Source: PVC group bacterium (ex Bugula neritina AB1) (lineage in GTDB: Bacteria > GCA-001730085). Taken from it: DNA of 59,550 nucleotides. The position numbers were made by a program, and so were the translations under genes. The stretch spans positions 1 through 59,550 of the forward strand of contig MDLB01000103.1 of assembly GCA_001730085.1 (NCBI GenBank), read 5' to 3'. A model generated the notes under the pieces. It made no database searches. It was not told where the DNA came from and saw only the letters and a list, made by a program, of their open reading frames with translations. Positions 37,393-46,207 of this stretch are shown one piece after another (position 1 is the first letter of the stretch; each line of letters starts with the position of its first letter).

Positions 37393-37494
37393 TCTTTGCT
37401 ATTTGTTTCAACTCTTCCTTCTTTTTTCTTAAAAGAGGGGAAGTTGGTGTTTCAATATTTTTTATTGGAACAGATTTCTAGATAGCTTGTTTTT

Positions 37495-37534
37495 AAAAAA
37501 AGCCCATGCCCTTTGTGGATATGGGCTTTTTTTG
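37495..37534 (+). terminator. Rho-independent terminator after glnA
   Basis: AAAAAAAGCCCAT (37495-37507) pairs with ATGGGCTTTTTTT (37521-37533) over 13 bp and ends in a T-run. It is symmetric enough to work on both strands. The Xer gene starts 40 nt later. Confidence 0.9.
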
Positions 37535-37574
37535 ATTTTGAAATTTTACAAAAATCCACAAAGGATTTTTCACT

Positions 37575-38468
37575 ATGGACTCTTTTCAAAGATATCTGGA
37601 GCCTTTTTTTCAATTTTTGAAAGTTGAAAAGGGCCTTTCTCTTCTTACTATCAATGCTTATATGTCCGACCTGAATATTTATACAACATTTTTAAAAATG
37701 AAGAATGTAACTGATATGAGTACTGTGACATGTGAAGATGTTAGAGTTGCTCTTCAGAAAAGATCGAAAGCTGGTTCCAAAGAAACGACGCTTTCTAGGT
37801 ACGTTGTCTCTATACGTTCTTGGCATTCTTTTCTATATAACGAAGGTCTTATTGATAAAGATGTGACAGCTCTGATGTCTAGTGGAAAAAAGATTAGTCA
37901 TTTGCCTCTTGTTATGAGTTTGCAGGATATTGAAACTTTGTTAGATGCACCTGATAGGACAATTAAGGGTTTGAGAGATAAAGCTATGCTAGAAACCTTA
38001 TATGCGACAGGTTTGAGGGTTACTGAACTTGTTGATCTAAATTTAGATCAGATATATTTGAAAGAAAAATATATCCGTTGTTTAGGAAAAGGGATGAAAG
38101 AAAGAGTTGTTCCTTTAGGAGAAAAAGCTTTAAAAAGTTTAGAAATCTATTTGGAAGAGTCACGCCCCTTTTTAAAAAAAACGGATGAGAATAAGGTTCT
38201 TTTTTTGAATAGGCAGGGTAAAAAAATGTCTAGAGTGGGGTTTTGGAAAAACTTGAAAGGTTATTTAAAAGTTTCTGGTTTAGATACTAGGGTTAGCCCT
38301 CATACAATTAGACACTCTTTTGCGACACACCTTTTAGGTTTTGGTGCAGACTTACGTGCGATTCAAGAAATGCTAGGTCACTCAGATATTTCTACGACTC
38401 AAATTTACACACATGTTGACTCTAAACAAATAAAAAAAACACATGAAAAATATCACCCAAGAGGTTGA
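37575..38468 (+). CDS. xerD: Tyrosine recombinase XerC/XerD
   Basis: It resolves chromosome dimers at dif during division, with a partner recombinase and FtsK. The 297-residue protein has the SAM-like N-terminal domain (about 5-90) and the catalytic domain with R148 (GLRVTEL), a Lys in LGKGMKERVVPLG, H243 and R246 (HTIRHSFATHLL), H269 (LGHSDISTTQ) and the nucleophile Y278 (IYTHV). All are intact. Length and motifs are those of housekeeping Xer proteins, not phage integrases, and no prophage or integron genes are near. XerC versus XerD cannot be told from sequence alone. AAAGGA precedes the ATG. Confidence 0.88.
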   Translation: MDSFQRYLEPFFQFLKVEKGLSLLTINAYMSDLNIYTTFLKMKNVTDMSTVTCEDVRVALQKRSKAGSKETTLSRYVVSIRSWHSFLYNEGLIDKDVTALMSSGKKISHLPLVMSLQDIETLLDAPDRTIKGLRDKAMLETLYATGLRVTELVDLNLDQIYLKEKYIRCLGKGMKERVVPLGEKALKSLEIYLEESRPFLKKTDENKVLFLNRQGKKMSRVGFWKNLKGYLKVSGLDTRVSPHTIRHSFATHLLGFGADLRAIQEMLGHSDISTTQIYTHVDSKQIKKTHEKYHPRG

Positions 38469-38482
38469 TTATGAAAAATAGG

Positions 38483-38522
38483 AGCCTATTATATATTAGG
38501 CTAAGGTTTGAATAATTTTTTT
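38483..38522 (+). terminator. Possible terminator after xer gene
   Basis: AGCCTA (38483-38488) pairs with TAGGCT (38497-38502). A T-run starts only about 12 nt later, so termination efficiency is doubtful. Confidence 0.4.
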
Positions 38523-39024
38523 CAAGAAAACTAAGTCTTAATAAGCCTGCACAAAACAAAGAGTGGAAAGAGTTAAAATAAATTGAAAGATTTTAAATAA
38601 AAAAAACTTAAGATAAAAACAGAAAGTATATTTTTTTATAATTATTTCTATTTTATTGATTTTTAAAATAACTTTTTTAAACTTAGATCAAAGAAAAATC
38701 TGCAAAAGCTTTCTGACTTTTAGATACGGTTCGACTTTTTAAAGATTTTAATTTTTATTGAAAGAGAAAAAAAAATCAAAAAAGTATATAATGAGAGTGT
38801 GATGTGATTTACTAAATTTAATCGCTTGAGGCTTGGGATAAATATTTACACTTTTATTTGATTCTGAGGTGTTCTTTATCTTAAAAGATTTTTATTGAAA
38901 TATGAATAATAAAAAGAATCTTAGCGATTTTTAGAAGGTCTGATCCTAATAATGGGTATGCATAAACTTTCTTGATACGATGAGGTTTTTGTGAAATATC
39001 TCAAAAAATCCTTCCAAAAAATGG

Positions 39025-39041
39025 TGAGGTATTCTGCAAAG
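39025..39041 (+). promoter_or_regulatory. Recurrent upstream motif, copy 3
   Basis: TGAGGTATTCTGCAAAG lies 53 nt before the phosphofructokinase start and is 16/17 identical to the copy before dnaE. Its role is unknown. Confidence 0.35.
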
Positions 39042-39094
39042 ATTTGATTATATCTTTAGTTAAAAAATAGTAGACTTAGGAGAAAACAATACTT

Positions 39095-40135
39095 ATGAAA
39101 AAAATTGGAGTTTTAACCGGAGGTGGAGACTGTCCAGGTCTTAATCCTGTTATAAGAGGGGTTGTTCGGAAAGCTTTGAAACATGATATTGACGTTTTGG
39201 GTTTTCGTAGTGGATGGAGAGGTCTTCTGAAAAATGAACACAAGCTGTTGGACCTTCAAGCTATTTCTGGTATTTTGCACAGAGGTGGAACGATTTTGGG
39301 AACTTCTCGAACAAATCCATATCATGGTGAACAAGAGGATGTTCAAAGTAATTTAAATGCAATAAAGCAAACATTTGAATCTAATAACTTAGACGCTTTG
39401 GTCGCTATAGGGGGAGAAGATACTCTTGGTGTAGCCAATAAACTCTGTCAAGATGGTTTCAATGTTGTGGGTGTTCCAAAAACGATTGATAATGACTTGT
39501 CTGCAACGGACTTTACCTTTGGATTTGATACATCCGTGAATATTGCGATGGAAGCGATTGATAGGTTGCACTCAACGGCGGAATCGCATAGCCGTGTTAT
39601 TGTTGTTGAAATAATGGGAAGACATGCTGGATGGATAACCTTACATGCAGGTTTAGCTGGAGGAGCTGATGTTATTTTAATCCCAGAACAACCCTATGAC
39701 TTGAATGAAGTTGTTGGAGCTATTAAAAGGCGTTACAACCGTAAGAATTTTAGCATCGTGGCTGTTTCCGAGGGAGCTATTGAGAAAAGTGCTGATATGG
39801 TCACCCAAGATACTGAAATAGATGCTTTTGGGCATGTCAAACTTGGTGGTGTAGGAGAGATTCTTGCCAAAAAAATTGAAAAGCAAACAGGCTTTGAAAC
39901 ACGACATGTTGTTTTAGGTCACATCCAAAGAGGTGGTTCTCCAACGGCTTTCGATAGAGTTTTAGGTTTAAGGTTTGGAGTTAAAGCTGTTGAACTTATT
40001 TTGAACTCAGACTTTGGTAAAATGACGAGTTTATCTGGAAATGCTATTGTCGCAGTTCCTTTGGCCGATGGAGTTGGAACGTTAAAGACGGTTGATCATG
40101 ACTTGTATGACTTGGCTAAAAACTTTTTTGATTAG
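39095..40135 (+). CDS. pfp: 6-phosphofructokinase, predicted PPi-dependent
   Basis: It phosphorylates fructose-6-phosphate in glycolysis. The 346-residue protein has GGDCPGLNPVIRG, GGEDTLG and VPKTIDND, MGRHAGWI and HIQRGGSPTAFDR. In ATP enzymes such as E. coli PfkA, the positions corresponding to D109 and K129 are both Gly (GGDGS and PGTIDND). The Asp-Lys pair seen here is the mark of pyrophosphate-using enzymes; the GGEDT plus PKTIDND combination is that of the Amycolatopsis-type PPi enzyme. A PPi enzyme is reversible and not allosteric in the PfkA way. A few group III members with similar residues use ATP, so the donor is a prediction. It leads the operon with gmhA and hldC. Confidence 0.9.
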   Translation: MKKIGVLTGGGDCPGLNPVIRGVVRKALKHDIDVLGFRSGWRGLLKNEHKLLDLQAISGILHRGGTILGTSRTNPYHGEQEDVQSNLNAIKQTFESNNLDALVAIGGEDTLGVANKLCQDGFNVVGVPKTIDNDLSATDFTFGFDTSVNIAMEAIDRLHSTAESHSRVIVVEIMGRHAGWITLHAGLAGGADVILIPEQPYDLNEVVGAIKRRYNRKNFSIVAVSEGAIEKSADMVTQDTEIDAFGHVKLGGVGEILAKKIEKQTGFETRHVVLGHIQRGGSPTAFDRVLGLRFGVKAVELILNSDFGKMTSLSGNAIVAVPLADGVGTLKTVDHDLYDLAKNFFD

Positions 40136-40144
40136 AGTTTACTT

Positions 40145-40714
40145 ATGAAAGACTTGGTTATTTCTTATTTAGAAAAAAGTGCTGCTTTAAAAAAAGATGT
40201 TGCTGAAAACCAAGCAGAAGTTGTCTCTTCTATGATCGACGTGATTACATCTTGTTATAGAAAAAAAGGTAAGGTTTTGGTGATGGGCAATGGAGGTAGC
40301 GCTTCAGATGCCCAACACTTTGCTGCGGAGCTTGTGGGGCGTTTTTGTTTGGAGAGAGAGGCTTTGCCTGCAATAGCTTTAACCGCGAACACGTCCACAA
40401 TGACAGCTATTGCTAATGATTATGGGTATGAAGATGTTTTTGTTCGGCAAGTGCAAGCCTATCTTGAAGATAAAGATGTTGTTTTAGGTATTTCTACCAG
40501 TGGTAGTTCGAAAAATGTCATAAAAGCATTAACATTTGCTAAGGATAGGGGGGTTCCTGTTTTAGGTTTAACAGGCTTACCCGGAGATCCTTTATGTTCT
40601 TTATCTGATCATGCATTGCGTGTCCCATCTGTTCACACATCTCTTGTTCAGGAAGTGCATATTGCTGTTTTACATATTATTTGTAAGGTTGTTGAAGAAA
40701 ATCTCTTTCGATGA
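40145..40714 (+). CDS. gmhA: Phosphoheptose isomerase
   Basis: It converts sedoheptulose-7-phosphate to D-glycero-D-manno-heptose-7-phosphate, the first step of ADP-heptose synthesis for LPS inner core. The 189-residue SIS-domain protein has GNGGSASDAQHFAAELVGRF (with the catalytic Glu), TANTSTMTAIANDYGYEDVF, GISTSGSSKNV and QEVHIAVLHI with the catalytic His. It overlaps hldC by ATGA and follows the phosphofructokinase by 9 nt, so sugar phosphate supply and heptose synthesis are co-transcribed. Confidence 0.95.
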   Translation: MKDLVISYLEKSAALKKDVAENQAEVVSSMIDVITSCYRKKGKVLVMGNGGSASDAQHFAAELVGRFCLEREALPAIALTANTSTMTAIANDYGYEDVFVRQVQAYLEDKDVVLGISTSGSSKNVIKALTFAKDRGVPVLGLTGLPGDPLCSLSDHALRVPSVHTSLVQEVHIAVLHIICKVVEENLFR

Positions 40715-41187
40715 TTACCAGTGATATTTTAAAGCTTAGTAAAAAATTAAAGTTAGATAGTAAAAAACTTGTTTTTACCAATGGATGTTTTGATATTCTT
40801 CACGTTGGTCATGTACGTTATTTAGAAGAAGCTAGAACATATGGTGATTTTCTTTTGATAGGTCTTAACTCGGACCTTTCTGTTAAGCGATTAAAGGGAG
40901 ATGAGAGACCTTTTATTTCTCAGGACGATCGAGCGGAATTATTAATGGCTTTAAAGTGTGTTGATAAGGTTGTTATTTTTGATGAAGAAACCCCTTTGAA
41001 TCTCATAAGAATGTTAAAGCCAGATGTTTTGGTGAAAGGAGCCGATTATAAAATGGATGAGATCGTTGGTGCTAAAGATATGATAAGTTGGGGAGGAGAA
41101 GTTAAAAACTTGTCTTTCGTTGATGGCTATTCCACAACTTCTTTGGTGGATAAAATTCAAAATCTTAGAAATAATAAAAAATCGTGA
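40711..41187 (+). CDS. hldC: D-glycero-beta-D-manno-heptose 1-phosphate adenylyltransferase (RfaE domain II)
   Basis: It transfers AMP to heptose-1-phosphate, giving ADP-heptose. The 158-residue nucleotidyltransferase has TNGCFDILHVGHVRYLEEA with the HxGH motif, LIGLNSDLSVKRLKGDERP, KPDVLVKGADY and VDGYSTTSLVDKI. It is the stand-alone C-terminal half of E. coli HldE; the kinase half is absent here, so a separate heptose-7-phosphate kinase is needed. The PfkB domain encoded immediately downstream is a possible candidate. It overlaps both neighbours by 4 nt. Confidence 0.93.
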   Translation: MITSDILKLSKKLKLDSKKLVFTNGCFDILHVGHVRYLEEARTYGDFLLIGLNSDLSVKRLKGDERPFISQDDRAELLMALKCVDKVVIFDEETPLNLIRMLKPDVLVKGADYKMDEIVGAKDMISWGGEVKNLSFVDGYSTTSLVDKIQNLRNNKKS

Positions 41188-42554
41188 ATAAGTCTCAAGA
41201 AGTTTATCGGGTCATAGATGCGAACTTGAACCGTCTCAATGAGGGACTTAGGGTTGTTGAAGAATATTTTCGTTTTGTGACAGAAGAAGTTGACGTTGTA
41301 GATGAATGTAAATCATTTAGACATCGTGTTGGAGAATGGCTGAAGACAAGGTCGTCTATGACAAAGTTGTCCTTTTTAAGTTCTAGAGACACAAGTCGGG
41401 ATTGTTTAAGTGAAAAACTTTCGCTTTCTGAGAAAAAGCGTTTAGATCTTGAAGATGTTTTAGATGCTAGCTTTCAAAGAGTTAAAGAGTCGTTGAGGGT
41501 TCTTGAAGAGTACATCAAGATTTTAGATGTAGCGGATGAATCACAAGCTGGTTTTTTTCAGAAAATCCGTTTTGATTGGTATGCTTTTGAAAAAAAGGTG
41601 AAAATCAAATTCTTTTCATTCAAGATGTTTCAAAGAGAGGAAACCTCAAAAGTTGAAATGTTGGCTGTAGGGTCGGTAGCCTTGGATGATATTCTTTCTG
41701 TAGCTGGTTCTGTTGAGCGTGTTATGGGTGGGTCTTGTGTCCACTTTTCTTTAGCTGCAAATCTTTTTTTTCCCGTACATCTTGTAGGTGTAGTGGGAGA
41801 TGACTATCCTCAAGAGCACCTTGATTTTTTGACTGATAAAGGGATAGGTATCGGAGCTCTTGAAAAAAAAGAAGGCAAAAGCTTTTATTGGAGAGGGCGA
41901 TATGTCGAAGATTTTTCATCTGTTGAGACCTTAGCGTTAGACTTAGGAGTTTTCGAAACATTTGATCCAAGTCTTTCTGGCAAATATCTCTCGCCTAAAT
42001 ATCTTTTTTTGGCCAATATTGATCCGGTATTGCAAATGAAAATTTTAAATCAAGTTGAGAGACCTCACTTAGTTGTAATGGATACAATGAATCATTGGAT
42101 CGAAGATTCTTTAAGGGAGCTTTGGGAAGTTATAAAGAAAGTCGATGTTTTGATACTTAATGATGGTGAAGCACGCTTACTTTCTGGGCAAAATGACTTG
42201 CTAAAAGCAGCTGAAGAGTTGATCACAAAGGGTCCTAAATATTTGATCATTAAGAGAGGTGAGAATGGATCCATATTTTTGGATAATGAGGGTAACTTTT
42301 TTTCTATACCTGCATATCCAGTAAAAAATGTTATTGATACAACGGGAGCGGGAGATAGTTTTGCTGGTGCTTTTATGGGATATGTGGCTTTTTGTGACCA
42401 AATTTCTTTAGAAGTTTTTAAAAAAGCGATGGCTTATGCGTCATGTGTTGCTTCTTTTACCGTTCAGGGTTTTGGGGTCCAAGGCCTAGCGAACATTGAA
42501 GAAAAAGATATTTTGGAAAGATTTTTAGAATTTAAAAGAATGTCAACTTTTTAA
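41184..42554 (+). CDS. ThiD2-like domain fused to PfkB-family kinase
   Basis: The 456-residue product has two parts. Residues about 4-140 (RVIDANLNRLNEGLRVVEEYFRF and a second similar half, VKESLRVLEEYIKILD) match the ThiD2 domain, a small hydroxymethylpyrimidine-phosphate kinase described as stand-alone or fused to ThiE. Residues about 155-450 are a ribokinase/PfkB kinase with GGSCVHFSLAANLF, LILNDGEARLL and DTTGAGDSFAGAF (base D391). No ThiE domain is present. GTG 41184 overlaps the hldC stop. Position suggests that the kinase acts on heptose-7-phosphate; the ThiD2 part points to thiamine. The fusion partner is unexpected, and the substrate of the PfkB part is not determined. Confidence 0.8.
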   Translation: MNKSQEVYRVIDANLNRLNEGLRVVEEYFRFVTEEVDVVDECKSFRHRVGEWLKTRSSMTKLSFLSSRDTSRDCLSEKLSLSEKKRLDLEDVLDASFQRVKESLRVLEEYIKILDVADESQAGFFQKIRFDWYAFEKKVKIKFFSFKMFQREETSKVEMLAVGSVALDDILSVAGSVERVMGGSCVHFSLAANLFFPVHLVGVVGDDYPQEHLDFLTDKGIGIGALEKKEGKSFYWRGRYVEDFSSVETLALDLGVFETFDPSLSGKYLSPKYLFLANIDPVLQMKILNQVERPHLVVMDTMNHWIEDSLRELWEVIKKVDVLILNDGEARLLSGQNDLLKAAEELITKGPKYLIIKRGENGSIFLDNEGNFFSIPAYPVKNVIDTTGAGDSFAGAFMGYVAFCDQISLEVFKKAMAYASCVASFTVQGFGVQGLANIEEKDILERFLEFKRMSTF

Positions 42555-42577
42555 TATCTTCTAAATACACCGGTGAT

Positions 42578-45500
42578 ATGTTTTTAAAAAAATTAGAAAT
42601 TTTAGGGTTTAAATCGTTCCCAGAAAAAACAGTTTTTATTTTTAATCAATCGGGAATAACAGCTATTGTTGGACCCAATGGCTGTGGAAAAAGCAATGTT
42701 TCTGATGCGATAAAGTGGGTTGTAGGAGAGCAAAATGTTAAAGCCTTACGTGGTGCTCAAATGCTCGATGTTATCTTTAAGGGCTCAGAAGCTGCACCTC
42801 CTTTAGGGATGGCGAAAGTTTCTTTGACTTTGGACAATACCGAGAGAAACTTTGCTCTTAATGTTGATGAAATCGTTATCACAAGGAAGCTTTATCGCTC
42901 TGGCGAAAGCTCTTATCAAATCAATGATAAAAATTGTCGATTAAAGGATATTTCTGAGTTTTTTATGGGCACAGGTTTGGGCGTTCGTTCTTATTCGATT
43001 ATTGAACAGGGACAAATAGATCGGATGTTGATCTCTAGGCCAGAAGAGAGAAGGCTTTTTTTTGAAGAAGCCTCTGGGATAACCAAATATAAGATAAAAA
43101 GAAAAGAAGCCTTGGATAAGGTGAATAAAACTTCGGAGCACTTAACGAGGTTGAATGATATCTTGACAGAAGTTACAGATCAAAAAGTCAAGATGGATCG
43201 CCAGGTCCAACAAGCTAAAGAATACCAAAAGAAATTTTTAGAATTAAAGTGTTTAGACATAAAAGTTCAGCGTGACAATATTAAAGAAATAGATAAGAAG
43301 TTGAAAGAGAGTGAAAGCTTTATAGAAGAAAAAATTCAAGTTGAAGAAGAAATTAAAAAATCTCTTATTCAAGTAGAAAACAAAGTCCAACAGTTTCATG
43401 AGGCGATAGATTTGTCTGATATTAACATGAATAACCAGCGTAAGAAGTGGCAAGTGGCTCTGTCGGATTCTAAAAATACAGAGAATCAAGTGAATCTTTT
43501 TGAAAAAGATCTGAATAATTTAGTGTTAGATAAAAAAAAGTGTTTGGAGCAGATCAAAAATTCTGAGTGTCATTTACAAAATTTTTCGGAACAAAGAGAC
43601 GCAGAGAAAAGCTCTTTGTTAAGTTGTAGTCAAAAAATACAAGATATAGAAACAGAGATAGAAAAATCAAAAAGTGAAGTAGATCAGAAACGGGTTATTT
43701 TTGAAGCTGCTAAAGAAGATCTAGATAAAAATTATCAATCGATTTTGAAAGCTAAAATGGAACTTTCTTACAATAAAGATAAATTCCAAAGTGTCCAAAA
43801 GAGGTGGAGGGAAGATTCTTTAAAAAAAGACTTTTTGTTAAAGAAAAAAAATGACCAAATCAAAAATAGTAAAGATCTAATGCATAAAATGGAAGACTTA
43901 GAAAAACATATGAAGCGAGAATTATTGCAAGTAGATCAGATGGAAGTGTTGAATGAAAAGCTTCAAGAAGAAGAGTTACAACTTTCTGAGAGTCTTACTC
44001 AACAGATGGAAAATCTCTCCCAATATCAGTCAAAATTATCGGTTTGTAAATCGCAATTAGATATGCTCGAGAGTATGCAACGGAACTATGAGGGGTACTC
44101 TGAAAAAACAAAGAAAGTTTTAAAAAGAAAAGATTTAGGAAAAAAAGGTTATAATAAAATCGAAGGAGATTTATCATCTTTTCTAAAAATAAAAGAACCA
44201 ACATACAAAATCGCTATTGATTCAGTGCTAGGTTCATATCAGGAATCGCTAATTCTTCCATCTTTTAAAGATATGCTTTTTATATTGGATGAAATGAAAG
44301 ACAATGAAACAGGAAGACTTTCTTTTTTATCGCTTGATTTTTTTAAAAGATATAAAGTTTCTAAAGAACAAGATGAGATGTATTCTCTTATTAAACCATC
44401 CGCGGGTTTTTTGACAAGGGCGATAGAGGTGGTTTCTTTTGATCAAAGATATCAAGGCATTATGCAGAGTTTTTTGGAAAAAATTTTTATTTTTACAAAG
44501 AAAGAAGAGGCGGTTCAAGCTTTTGATATGTTAGTGAAAAACATTTCGAGTTTTATAAGCTTTGTTTCATTGGACGGAACAATCATAGATCATAGAGGTT
44601 CAGTTATTGCCGCTTCGAATATTCCAGCATCAGCTTCTTTGATTGGACGGAATCAAGAGATCAAGCACTTGAAAGAAAAAGTGGATCACTTAACGAAATG
44701 TTTTAAAGATTCAGAGAAGAGCCATTATCAAGTTAAAAATAACTGGAAGAAGGTTAAAGAAGAATCTCGATTGAAAAGAAAAGATTTGTTATCAATGAAT
44801 AATCGTGTGAATTCACTTAGACAAGATATGAGCAATTATCAATCGAAACATGAACAATGTTTAATGTATCAGAAAGAGAGTGAGCAATCGCTCAATAATA
44901 TCCGTGAAAGAAAAAAAAGCCAGATCAAACTATTCAGAGAGTCAAGAATCTCTTCAAGAGAAATGAAGGAAAAGCTTCTTTTTCTTGAAGAGAAGTGGCA
45001 GGAATCTAAAGATAATATAAATAATATGAAATCTATACAAAAAACATTAGAAGAAAAGCACACGTCTCTTAAGGTTAATTTAGCTTCTTTTAAACAAAAA
45101 GAAAAAGACTCTATCCGTCATATCCATTCACTTGAGAAAAGGTGTCAAGAAGAAACTTCTTCTAAAGAGCGTAAAAAAGACTATCTAAAAGGTTTTGATA
45201 CGAAACACGAGTTTCTTTTAAAACAGATAAACGTCACCAAAGAGAACTCTCTTTCTTTGCTAAAGAACTGTGATTCTTTAGAAGGTTCGATGGATACTTT
45301 AAAAAAAGAGCGTGATGAACTTCGTGAGGCTTTGACGAAAGAAGAACAAAAACTTAGAGATGCTTCTGAAAAATCGATAAAATGTGAATCTCTTTTGAAA
45401 GATAAAGAAATGATGAGAGTTGCTTTGGAGAGAAAGTCTAATGATATCAAAGAAAGGATACTTGATACCTATGATATGACTTGGGAAGAGGCTTTGTCTT

Positions 45501-46207
45501 TTGATATAGGTGAAGATAAATCTATGGCTTTGGAAAGTAAGAGATTGCCTTTTTTAAAAAAGGCAATCAAAAAAATCAGTCCGGTCAGTCCAGATATCAT
45601 TTCTGAATTTGAAAAAATAGAAGAAAGAGAAAAATTTTTGATTTCGCAAGTGGAGGATCTTGTTTCTTCTAAAGATTCTTTACTCAAAATTATCATGGAG
45701 GCTAATAAAGAATCACGTAAAAAACTTAAAGTTTTTTTTATTGAAATCAATAAACATTTTCAATCGCTTTTTCAAGAGCTTTTTGGAGGTGGTTCATCAC
45801 AAATAAAATTTGTGGATGAAGAAAATATTTTAGAGTCTCAAATAGAGATTCTTGCATCACTTCCTGGGAAAAAAATGCAGTCGATAAGCCTTATGTCAGG
45901 AGGAGAAAAAACCCTTACAGCGATGGCTCTTCTTTTAGCGATATTTAAGATGAACCCAAGTCCCTTTTGTGTCTTGGATGAGGTTGATGCGCCATTAGAC
46001 GAAAGCAATTTGGATCGCTTGATCAAAGTGATGGATTCTTTTAAAAGAAAAACACAATTTATTATTATAACGCATAATAAAAAGACAATGGCAAAAACAG
46101 ATTTTATTTATGGAGTTACTATGCAAAAACGTGGGATATCTCAATCAGTGAGCATAAAGATGATTGATTCTACCAATAACCTTTTAACGAAAGTGATGGA
46201 TTCATGA
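42578..46207 (+). CDS. smc: Chromosome segregation protein SMC
   Basis: This is the condensin ATPase that compacts and segregates the chromosome. The 1209-residue protein has the N-terminal Walker A VGPNGCGKSNVSDAIKWVVGEQ, a long coiled coil (about 170-500), a hinge domain (about 520-660, containing DSVLGSYQESLILPS and SLDGTIIDHRGSVIAAS), the returning coil, and the C-terminal ABC signature SLMSGGEKTLTAMALLLAIF with Walker B PFCVLDEVDAPLDESN. The size fits bacterial SMC. ScpA and ScpB are not in the window. It starts 23 nt after the kinase fusion and overlaps the SNF2 gene by ATGA. Confidence 0.97.
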   Translation: MFLKKLEILGFKSFPEKTVFIFNQSGITAIVGPNGCGKSNVSDAIKWVVGEQNVKALRGAQMLDVIFKGSEAAPPLGMAKVSLTLDNTERNFALNVDEIVITRKLYRSGESSYQINDKNCRLKDISEFFMGTGLGVRSYSIIEQGQIDRMLISRPEERRLFFEEASGITKYKIKRKEALDKVNKTSEHLTRLNDILTEVTDQKVKMDRQVQQAKEYQKKFLELKCLDIKVQRDNIKEIDKKLKESESFIEEKIQVEEEIKKSLIQVENKVQQFHEAIDLSDINMNNQRKKWQVALSDSKNTENQVNLFEKDLNNLVLDKKKCLEQIKNSECHLQNFSEQRDAEKSSLLSCSQKIQDIETEIEKSKSEVDQKRVIFEAAKEDLDKNYQSILKAKMELSYNKDKFQSVQKRWREDSLKKDFLLKKKNDQIKNSKDLMHKMEDLEKHMKRELLQVDQMEVLNEKLQEEELQLSESLTQQMENLSQYQSKLSVCKSQLDMLESMQRNYEGYSEKTKKVLKRKDLGKKGYNKIEGDLSSFLKIKEPTYKIAIDSVLGSYQESLILPSFKDMLFILDEMKDNETGRLSFLSLDFFKRYKVSKEQDEMYSLIKPSAGFLTRAIEVVSFDQRYQGIMQSFLEKIFIFTKKEEAVQAFDMLVKNISSFISFVSLDGTIIDHRGSVIAASNIPASASLIGRNQEIKHLKEKVDHLTKCFKDSEKSHYQVKNNWKKVKEESRLKRKDLLSMNNRVNSLRQDMSNYQSKHEQCLMYQKESEQSLNNIRERKKSQIKLFRESRISSREMKEKLLFLEEKWQESKDNINNMKSIQKTLEEKHTSLKVNLASFKQKEKDSIRHIHSLEKRCQEETSSKERKKDYLKGFDTKHEFLLKQINVTKENSLSLLKNCDSLEGSMDTLKKERDELREALTKEEQKLRDASEKSIKCESLLKDKEMMRVALERKSNDIKERILDTYDMTWEEALSFDIGEDKSMALESKRLPFLKKAIKKISPVSPDIISEFEKIEEREKFLISQVEDLVSSKDSLLKIIMEANKESRKKLKVFFIEINKHFQSLFQELFGGGSSQIKFVDEENILESQIEILASLPGKKMQSISLMSGGEKTLTAMALLLAIFKMNPSPFCVLDEVDAPLDESNLDRLIKVMDSFKRKTQFIIITHNKKTMAKTDFIYGVTMQKRGISQSVSIKMIDSTNNLLTKVMDS

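Larger units (their letters stand above)
38469..39094. other. 626-nt AT-rich intergenic region
   Basis: No gene is seen on either strand. It holds a possible terminator (38483-38522), a TATAAT at 38787-38792 without a well-spaced -35, and the recurrent 17-base motif at 39025-39041. AGGAG before 39095 is the phosphofructokinase ribosome site. Confidence 0.4.

Noticed and set aside
38758-38792. Promoter pair TTGAAA and TATAAT upstream of the phosphofructokinase gene
   Set aside because: The spacer is about 23 nt, too long for a sigma70 promoter; the TATAAT may be chance in AT-rich DNA.
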